NCBI GenBank assembly: GCA_001873675.1
Contig: MNZP01000170.1
Coordinates: 1-10,987 of the forward strand
DNA: 10,987 bases
Direction: 5' to 3'
Source of the DNA: Syntrophaceae bacterium CG2_30_49_12
GTDB taxonomy: Bacteria > Desulfobacterota > Syntrophia > Syntrophales > CG2-30-49-12
In this document: piece by piece, positions 6,161 through 10,987 of the stretch
Numbering within the stretch: the stretch's first letter is position 1
How the letters are laid out: every line of letters starts with the position of its first letter
The notes under the pieces: model-generated
Seen by the model: only the letters and a program-made list of their open reading frames with translations
Told to the model about the DNA's origin: nothing
The model's database searches: none
Translations under genes and position numbers: made by a program

Positions 6161-7153
6161 ATGATGAAGCGGCGGATTTTCCTATGGATGGGATTGATTA
6201 TCCTGTTCTTGTCATTGGGAATTTGTCAGGAGGGAGTTGCCAGGGAAAAGTATAAAGTCAAGCGTGGCGATACCCTCGCTAAAATTTCAAGTGAATTGGG
6301 CGTAAGCCTACAGGCCTTAAAAAAAGCCAATAATCTCAAAAGCAGCGCTCTTAAACCAAACCAGACCCTCGTCGTTCCCCAACAAACAAAGAAAAAACTC
6401 GCAAAGTTACGGACACCAAATTCTCCCGGAAGAGAATCTTATACTGTGAAAAAGGGAGACAGTCTTTTTAGCATTTCAAAAAAGACCGGTCTTTCGGTAA
6501 AAGAGATCAAAAGAATAAACTGCCTCAGTGCCAATAAACTAAAGATCGGACAGAAACTCGCCTTGTCAAGCCCTGTAAAAAGACAGGAAACAGCAATGAG
6601 AGAGGCTGCCAATGTTGTCGATACGAAAAAGATAGCGGCAACGGAATATGAAAGTGAAGATGACGGCAAGAATAATGATGACGGCGGGCTTTCCGGGGAA
6701 GACGACGGGGCAGAAATGGAAAAAGGCGAAGAGGCCAACATAGGACCTCTCGGTAAATGGAATAGCCTCGATGAACGAAGAATATTTGTGAGGGTGGTAA
6801 AAGGGTTCCTCGGAGCGCCCTATCGTTTTGGCGGTTCCTCGATTAGAGGTCTTGATTGTTCCGCATTTGTAAGAAAGATATATCAGTTTTTTGGCATCAA
6901 CCTCCCCAGGACGGCCCGTGAACAGTCTTACGTGGGTAAGCGCGTGCTGAGAAATGAACTGGAGGAAGGTGATCTGGTTTTCTTCAATACCCGGCGGCCG
7001 GTTGGCCATGTGGGAATCTATGTGGGGAACAACGAGTTTATCCATGCGTCTTTCCGAAATAAAGAGGTAAGGATAGATAGCCTGGAATCGCCTTACTATG
7101 ATAAGCGTTTTATCAGGGCTGTACGGGTAAAAGGACTGGACGGTGAGGTTTAA
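6161..7153 (+). CDS. Secreted peptidoglycan hydrolase with two LysM domains and NlpC/P60 (C40) peptidase
   Basis: A 330-residue protein. Residues 1-27 are a signal peptide (MMKRR, a hydrophobic stretch, and a likely cut after EGVA); the Cys at 22 is not in a proper lipobox. Two LysM peptidoglycan-binding repeats follow (about 31-73 and 94-136, starting YKVKRGDTL and YTVKKGDSL), then a very acidic linker (about 160-195), then the NlpC/P60 domain (about 205-325). The catalytic cysteine is in LDCSAFV (Cys233), the histidine in GHVGIYVG (His283), with His295 in FIHAS as a likely third polar residue. Such enzymes cut peptide bonds in the wall stem peptide outside the inner membrane. AAGGAGGT at 6148-6155 sets the start at 6161; an upstream in-frame GTG at 6125 would spoil the signal peptide. 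Single-gene unit ended by a terminator. Confidence 0.9.
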   Translation: MMKRRIFLWMGLIILFLSLGICQEGVAREKYKVKRGDTLAKISSELGVSLQALKKANNLKSSALKPNQTLVVPQQTKKKLAKLRTPNSPGRESYTVKKGDSLFSISKKTGLSVKEIKRINCLSANKLKIGQKLALSSPVKRQETAMREAANVVDTKKIAATEYESEDDGKNNDDGGLSGEDDGAEMEKGEEANIGPLGKWNSLDERRIFVRVVKGFLGAPYRFGGSSIRGLDCSAFVRKIYQFFGINLPRTAREQSYVGKRVLRNELEEGDLVFFNTRRPVGHVGIYVGNNEFIHASFRNKEVRIDSLESPYYDKRFIRAVRVKGLDGEV

Positions 7154-7184
7154 GTCCCTGTTCTCACCATAGAAGAGAGTTCCC

Positions 7185-7213
7185 AAAGGGGTGGTTTCAA
7201 CCACCCCTTTTTT
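7185..7213 (+). terminator. Intrinsic terminator after the NlpC/P60 gene
   Basis: AAAGGGGTGG (7185-7194) pairs with CCACCCCTTT (7201-7210) and the stem continues to a very small loop; the T run goes on to 7213. It is a near-ideal Rho-independent terminator 31 bases after the stop codon, separating this gene from the following operon. The A-rich left arm would also serve the opposite strand, but no gene ends there. Confidence 0.9.
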
Positions 7214-7233
7214 ATCATCAGAAGGAGGAAAGG

Positions 7234-7482
7234 ATGGAAGTTACCAAAGAAGAACTCAAGGTGTTGAGATGGCGGGAGAAACCTTCAAGGCTGGAAACCT
7301 TTTCCGGTCTCCCTGTGAAGGAAAACTATGGCCCGGAGGACTTAAAAGGCACTGATTACCTTAAACCACAACTGGAAGAAATGGGTATTACCGGGCTTTA
7401 CGGACCGGGCATCCCCCTTGGAGTGATTGTTCAGCATGTAGCCGAGGCAACGAAAAAGAGAAGGAAGGGTGTAGATATATAA
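7234..7482 (+). CDS. Small protein resembling the N-terminal segment of methylmalonyl-CoA mutase
   Basis: An 82-residue soluble protein with a strong AAGGAGG (7222-7228) five bases before its ATG. Residues about 19-58 (LETFSGLPVKENYGPEDL, then DYLKPQLEEMGITGLYGPG) follow the order seen at the start of methylmalonyl-CoA mutase large subunits: an SG-x-PVK turn, Y-x-PEDL, a DY, then a G-x-x-G-x-Y step. In mutases this segment precedes the catalytic barrel and takes part in subunit contacts; here the barrel is absent and the protein ends with a basic tail (KKRRKG). The match was made by eye from remembered family features and could be chance. It stands 13 bases ahead of the aconitase gene, so the two are very likely co-transcribed. 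Real gene: likely; function: unknown. Confidence 0.7.
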   Translation: MEVTKEELKVLRWREKPSRLETFSGLPVKENYGPEDLKGTDYLKPQLEEMGITGLYGPGIPLGVIVQHVAEATKKRRKGVDI

Positions 7483-7495
7483 AGGACATACTCCT

Positions 7496-9436
7496 ATGGG
7501 CAGAACAATCACAGAGAAGGTCATCGAGACACATCTCGTCTCCGGTAGATTTATCCCCGGAGACGAGATAGGTATCAGGATTGATCAGACCTTAACCCAG
7601 GACGCCACAGGAACAATGGCCTACCTGCAGTTCGAGTCGCTGAATATCCCAAGGGTCAAAACCGAACTATCCGTAAGTTATATTGATCACAATACCGTCC
7701 AGATCGGGTTTGAGAATGCAGATGACCATCGGTACCTTCAGAGCATAGCGCAAAAGTATGGCATCTACCTCTCAAGGCCGGGAAACGGCATCTGCCATCA
7801 GGTACACCTCGAGAGGTTTGGAAAACCGGCAAAGACCCTGATTGGCGCCGATAGTCATACCCCGACAGCCGGGGCCCTCGGGACGCTCGCCTTCGGTGCA
7901 GGCGGGCTTGACGTGGCCCTCGCCATGGCAGGCGAACCATTCTATTTTACCTGTCCTTATGTGATCAGGATCGTCCTTACCGGCAAGCTTCCCCCCTGGG
8001 TCTCGGCAAAGGATATCGTCTTAAAAGTTCTCGATTTATTCACCACAAAGGGAAACGTGGGGTGCGTTTTTGAATACGGCGGCAAAGGAACCGCCGGCCT
8101 TTCGGTGCCGGAGAGGGCAACGATCGCCAACATGGGGGCGGAATGCGGTGTGACCACCTCCATCTTTCCCAGCGATGAGATGACGGCGCTTTTCTTAAAA
8201 GCTCAGCAACGGGAAATGGATTGGGTAGAAATTAAGGCCGACCCGGATGCTTCATACCACCGGATCGTGGAGATCAATCTGTCGGAACTGGCGCCGCTCA
8301 CCGCAAGGCCGCATAGCCCCGACAACATCAGTACTGTCAGGGATATGGGCGAAATTGAGGTAAATCAGGTCTGTATCGGAAGCTGTACAAACTCTTCCTA
8401 CAGGGACCTGGCGACGGTAGCCACGATCTTACGGGGGAAAGCGGTACACCCGGGAGTCAGCCTTGTCGTTGCACCTGGTTCAAGACAGGTGCTGGAGAAT
8501 CTCCTCCGGGACGGCTACCTTGCCGACCTGATCGCCGCCGGGGCAAGACTCGCAGAAAATGCCTGCGGCTTCTGCATCGGTAACAGCCAGAGTCCCCGGG
8601 GGAAAGCCGTTTCGTTGCGGACATCGAACAGAAACTTCCCCGGTAGATCGGGGACAAGAGACGCCGATGTCTATCTGGTAAGTCCCGAAACCGCTGCTGC
8701 CGCCGCCGTTACCGGCAGATTCACCGATCCACGTGACCTCGGTATCCCCTATCCGGAAATCAGGATGCCGAAACGTTTTCATATTGACGACAGGATGATC
8801 ATCAAGCCCGAGGATAAACCAACGACCGTCGAGATATACAGAGGACCGAACATCGGCCCACCTCCCAAAAGTGATCCTCTTCCCGAAACGATTGCCGGTG
8901 TGGTTACCATTAAGATAGGGGACAACATTACCACCGATCATATCATCCCCGCCGGTCGTCGGATGAAGTATCGCTCCAATATCCCTAAATATGCCGAATT
9001 TGTCTTTGAGCTGCCGGACAAAAGCTTTCCCGAACGGGCGAAGAAAGCAAGAGATGAAGGAAAACACAATATCATCGTGGCCGGGCTTTCCTACGGACAG
9101 GGTTCATCGAGAGAACATGCCGCCATCTGTCCCATGTTCTTAGGCGTAAGGGCTGTCATTGCCAGATCATTTGAAAGGATCCATGCGGCAAACCTGATCA
9201 ATTTCGGCATCGTTCCCCTTACATTCAAGGAAGAAGGGGATTACAATCGTCTCGAACAGGGAGACAGCCTGGAGATACCGGATATTAAAAGGATGATTGA
9301 AGAAGACGGGAAGATAACAGTTAAAAATCTGTCGCAAGGGACGTCTTTCGAGGTTGTCTGTAACCTTTCCGCCAGACAGAAAAAAATACTGCCGGCAGGC
9401 GGCCTCCTCAACCTCCAGAAACGAGATTATATCTGA
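7496..9436 (+). CDS. Aconitate hydratase (Aquifex-type, single chain)
   Basis: A 646-residue protein, shorter than the roughly 890-residue AcnA and of the size of the Aquifex-type aconitases. It interconverts citrate and isocitrate by dehydration and rehydration on a 4Fe-4S cluster in the cytoplasm. Seen: GADSHTPTAGALGTLAFG (117-134), the cluster cysteines in IGSCTNS (Cys297) and ACGFCIGN (Cys357, Cys360), and in the C-terminal swivel domain NITTDHIIPAG (477-487) and YGQGSSREHAA (533-543), which supply substrate-binding arginine and serine. All key residues are present, so it should be active. Isopropylmalate or homoaconitate dehydratase is less likely because the large and small domains are fused and the motifs are aconitase-like. 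The ATG follows an AAGGA (7482-7486) nine bases upstream. No clear terminator follows. Confidence 0.9.
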   Translation: MGRTITEKVIETHLVSGRFIPGDEIGIRIDQTLTQDATGTMAYLQFESLNIPRVKTELSVSYIDHNTVQIGFENADDHRYLQSIAQKYGIYLSRPGNGICHQVHLERFGKPAKTLIGADSHTPTAGALGTLAFGAGGLDVALAMAGEPFYFTCPYVIRIVLTGKLPPWVSAKDIVLKVLDLFTTKGNVGCVFEYGGKGTAGLSVPERATIANMGAECGVTTSIFPSDEMTALFLKAQQREMDWVEIKADPDASYHRIVEINLSELAPLTARPHSPDNISTVRDMGEIEVNQVCIGSCTNSSYRDLATVATILRGKAVHPGVSLVVAPGSRQVLENLLRDGYLADLIAAGARLAENACGFCIGNSQSPRGKAVSLRTSNRNFPGRSGTRDADVYLVSPETAAAAAVTGRFTDPRDLGIPYPEIRMPKRFHIDDRMIIKPEDKPTTVEIYRGPNIGPPPKSDPLPETIAGVVTIKIGDNITTDHIIPAGRRMKYRSNIPKYAEFVFELPDKSFPERAKKARDEGKHNIIVAGLSYGQGSSREHAAICPMFLGVRAVIARSFERIHAANLINFGIVPLTFKEEGDYNRLEQGDSLEIPDIKRMIEEDGKITVKNLSQGTSFEVVCNLSARQKKILPAGGLLNLQKRDYI

Positions 9437-9544
9437 CGACGGGTCTGCGCTCTAAAAAACTGTTTTACATAACCACACCATCGTTCAATCGTCGTTGAGG
9501 ATAGCCCCCTTTCATTTTCCATCCACCTCTTAAAAATATAACTA

Positions 9545-9619
9545 ATAATCGGTATTATGTCCCCGAATACCCCCGAATACCACAAAGAATTGCTCGATAA
9601 AAAACACTACTTCATCTAT
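9545..9619 (+). repeat. Repeat copy 1, upstream of the MNT-HEPN pair
   Basis: Two conserved blocks: 9545-9561 matches 10805-10821 at 16 of 17 bases, and 9580-9619 matches 10861-10900 at 36 of 40. The blocks are 18 bases apart here and 39 in the other copy, so the pair has diverged by an insertion or deletion. The second block lies in a short open frame (9557-9655, 32 codons) that has no ribosome binding site and matches no protein I know. Confidence 0.7.
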
Positions 9620-9777
9620 AGTGGAAGAAAAAACTGTCTCTACTGTAAAATCTGAACCGCTTCCTGTCAAAACCGAAGCAGAAACTGGCACAGAGAAGAC
9701 ACCAACCGCCATCGGCCGTCGGAGGGAAGAAGGGCGACAGATTTACGAAGGATTTTTATCTTCTCAAGGAGAGGTCT

Positions 9778-9912
9778 ATGAAGGTAACCGTGATGACAAC
9801 CGAGGAGCTTTATAAATTTTCCTATGACCTGATTGGCTTCAGGAACAAAGTCCTTAAACTGTCCCTATTTTCATCTATTTCACTTGACCCCCCCCTTTCC
9901 AAAGGGGGGTAA
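9778..9912 (+). pseudogene. Probable truncated gene start ending in a repeat
   Basis: ATG at 9778 is preceded at the right distance by AAGGAGAGG (9766-9774), one of the best ribosome binding sites in the window. The 44-residue product begins MKVTVMTTEELYKFSYDL and reads sensibly for about 30 residues, then passes into the CCCCCC/GGGGGG palindrome and stops inside its right flank at 9910-9912. The most likely reading is a gene whose 3' part was lost when a repeat came in, or a short real gene. I do not recognise the family. An overlapping frame from GTG 9621 to 9815 has no ribosome binding site and biased composition. Confidence 0.35.
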
Positions 9913-9920
9913 GAGGGGAT
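9888..9920. repeat. C-run/G-run palindromic repeat
   Basis: CCCCCCTTT (9890-9898) and AAAGGGGGG (9901-9909) form a perfect 9-bp inverted repeat with a 2-base centre, followed by TAAGAGGGGATTTT. Palindromes of this kind, which read as PP-x-PKGG-x-RG in one frame, are scattered in intergenic DNA of many bacteria; calling it a member of such a dispersed family is from memory. It lies about 117 bases before the MNT gene and has no T run. Confidence 0.6.
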
Positions 9921-10026
9921 TTTCATTGTCCTTTGTGTCGCCATGCGACATGAATGTTTCATATAAAAAGATGACCCCACATTCCGCACTTGCTAATAGG
10001 CGAAATGCCAGAAAGAAGGCTGAATA

Positions 10027-10350
10027 ATGCCCATGACTGAAAATGATCTTCAAACAGCCAGGGAGCTGAAAAAACGTGTATCAAAACTTACACCGCTGAT
10101 TGATTTCCGAATTTTTGGCTCCCGTGCACGTGGCGATGCCGATGATTATTCCGATATGGATATTTTTATGGAATTTGAGACAGTTGACAGACAGTTGAGA
10201 AAGAGAGTTAAAAACGCTGCATGGGAGATAACGCTGGAAACCGGGATTGTTGTCACTACGCTTTTGCTCAGTAGGCACGAGATTGAAGATTCTCCCTTAC
10301 GTTCATCCCCGATTATCCGCGTAATTTTGGAAGAAGGGGTTCCCGTATGA
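10027..10350 (+). CDS. MNT-type nucleotidyltransferase, probable antitoxin of an MNT-HEPN pair
   Basis: A 107-residue minimal nucleotidyltransferase. The active-site motif is FGSRARGDADDYSDMD (residues 30-45), with Gly31-Ser32 and the paired acids Asp43 and Asp45 that bind Mg-nucleotide. The third acid expected on a later strand is not evident: the strand reads GIVVTTLLLS. In characterised MNT-HEPN systems the MNT protein neutralises the HEPN toxin, in some by adding AMP groups to it. The ATG at 10027 has a GAAGG about nine bases upstream; an ATG two codons later (10033) is an alternative. The stop overlaps the HEPN start in ATGA (10347-10350), so they are translated as a pair. The family is sure, the antitoxin role inferred. 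Confidence 0.85.
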   Translation: MPMTENDLQTARELKKRVSKLTPLIDFRIFGSRARGDADDYSDMDIFMEFETVDRQLRKRVKNAAWEITLETGIVVTTLLLSRHEIEDSPLRSSPIIRVILEEGVPV

Positions 10351-10757
10351 CAGATCGTGAAACCATTTTTGGTTACCGCATGAGGCAAACCGAGGAAACA
10401 CTTTCTGAGGCGGTCAGGATGCTGGAAGCCAGCTTTTCTCCACGCTCAATTGTTAACCGGTCGTACTATGCGATGTTCTATGCGGTTCTGACACTGTTTA
10501 TCCACTCCAACACACCTCACAAAACATCCAAACATTCCGGTGTTATAGGGATTTTCAATAAGGAGTTCATCCATACCGGGAAGCTTGATGCGCGTTTTGC
10601 CCAGATGCTTTATGATCTGTTCGATCAACGCATGGAATCGGATTACAGGGATTTTGCCGAAGTATCTGAGGAAGATGCCCGTAATGCGGTATCAGCAGCA
10701 CAGGAGTTTGTCACCGCAATCAAAGCGTTGACGGAATATGTATCGGACAAAATCTGA
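10347..10757 (+). CDS. HEPN-domain protein (COG1895/UPF0332-like), probable toxin partner of MNT
   Basis: A 136-residue, mostly helical protein. The HEPN signature is RSIVNRSYYAMFYAVLTLF (about 33-51) followed by HKTSKHSGVIGIFNKEFIHT (58-77) and a later RMESDY (95-100). This is the pattern of the COG1895 branch. The RX4-6H motif typical of RNase HEPN toxins is not obvious, so catalysis by the usual mechanism is uncertain. Family members pair with MNT proteins in TA and related systems; four-base overlap with the MNT gene and similar length support that. A run of eight G follows at 10766-10773, with short AATTC/GAATT arms around it (10758-10778), possibly a weak transcript end. Confidence 0.85.
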   Translation: MTDRETIFGYRMRQTEETLSEAVRMLEASFSPRSIVNRSYYAMFYAVLTLFIHSNTPHKTSKHSGVIGIFNKEFIHTGKLDARFAQMLYDLFDQRMESDYRDFAEVSEEDARNAVSAAQEFVTAIKALTEYVSDKI

Positions 10758-10804
10758 ATTCGGGAGGGGGGGGAATTATACCCAATAATGGCATTGACCT
10801 GCCG

Positions 10805-10900
10805 ATAATCTGTATTATGTCAATATCACTATCCTTACTTGAACTCAAGAGCTTTTAATGCCACAAAAAATTGCTCGACAAAAAACAGTATTTCATCTAT
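10805..10900 (+). repeat. Repeat copy 2, downstream of the MNT-HEPN pair
   Basis: Same orientation as copy 1. Blocks 10805-10821 and 10861-10900 match 9545-9561 and 9580-9619. Read in the frame matching copy 1, the second block gives KLLDKKQYFIY against ELLDKKHYFIY, but a stop (10856-10858) lies just before it and no start is present, so this copy is not a gene. The copies bracket the MNT-HEPN pair and the truncated gene at 9778. Confidence 0.7.
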
Positions 10901-10987
10901 TTTAGGCCTTGGTTCCTGAGCAAACCTTGACAGAAGGTATTTTTTGCTATGAAAAAATCAATTTCATCGCCGGTAATGCCGGTAATA

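Larger units (their letters stand above)
9437..10026. other. Gene-poor repeat-bearing stretch between aconitase and the MNT-HEPN pair
   Basis: 590 bases without a convincing intact gene. It holds one copy of the repeat described at 9545-9619, which includes a 10-base tandem duplication (ccccgaatac twice, 9561-9580), the probable gene start at 9778, and a C-run/G-run palindrome at 9890-9909. Several short open frames exist, but none combines a ribosome binding site with a recognisable protein except the one at 9778. No clear terminator for the aconitase operon and no clear promoter for the MNT gene could be picked out. Confidence 0.5.

Noticed and set aside
9621..9815. Open frame of 64 codons starting at GTG
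   Set aside because: No ribosome binding site, low-complexity composition (E, T, K, R), and overlap with the better start at 9778.
9833..10027. Open frame of 64 codons across the palindrome
   Set aside because: It reads PPFPKGGKRGF, the usual translation of this C-run/G-run repeat, and has no ribosome binding site.
10758..10778. G-run after the HEPN gene as G-quadruplex or terminator
   Set aside because: Only two G runs and a 5-bp stem without T run; too weak to call.
10949..10987. Possible start of a further gene (MKKSISSPVMPVI) with AGAAGG at 10932-10937
   Set aside because: Only 13 codons are visible, with an 11-base spacing and a 9-base tandem duplication (GCCGGTAAT twice); too little to call a gene.

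Overview
The window looks like a chromosomal piece of an anaerobic, probably syntrophic or fermentative, bacterium. The gene set fits the old Deltaproteobacteria (Desulfobacterota, Syntrophales-like): an indolepyruvate:ferredoxin oxidoreductase (IorA/IorB) next to an FrhB-type iron-sulfur protein, an Aquifex-type aconitase, and a LysM-NlpC/P60 wall hydrolase. This placement is an inference from gene content; no rRNA or other phylogenetic marker is present.

Layout. (1) 134-1144, plus strand: a two-gene module of a Panacea-domain (DUF4065/SocA-like) protein followed directly by a partner of the kind found as toxin in Panacea toxin-antitoxin (TA) pairs. (2) 1368-1933, minus strand: a type II TA operon, a ribbon-helix-helix antitoxin followed by a RelE/YafQ-type toxin that carries a four-cysteine insertion; it runs tail to tail towards module 1 and has a recognisable promoter. 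(3) 2070-5901, minus strand: an FrhB-like protein, then iorA and iorB, probably one operon for oxidation of aryl-pyruvates with reduction of ferredoxin. (4) 6161-7153, plus strand, divergent from the ior operon: a secreted LysM-NlpC/P60 peptidase closed by a strong intrinsic terminator. (5) 7234-9436, plus strand: an 82-residue protein resembling the N-terminal segment of methylmalonyl-CoA mutase, then aconitase, 13 bases apart. (6) 9437-10026: a gene-poor stretch with repeats and a probable truncated gene. (7) 10027-10757, plus strand: a nucleotidyltransferase (MNT) and HEPN pair, the third TA-like module, bracketed by two copies of an imperfect repeat about 1.26 kb apart.

The centre (about 2.0-9.4 kb) is ordinary energy and wall metabolism with normal bacterial organisation; both flanks are accessory DNA rich in TA-type gene pairs and repeats, and by eye AT-richer than the core. 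No CRISPR array, tRNA, rRNA, integrase or complete insertion sequence was seen. The leads most worth checking are the Panacea partner, the zinc-ribbon-like insertion in the RelE-type toxin, the FrhB-IorAB linkage, the mutase-like small protein ahead of aconitase, and the repeats around the MNT-HEPN pair.
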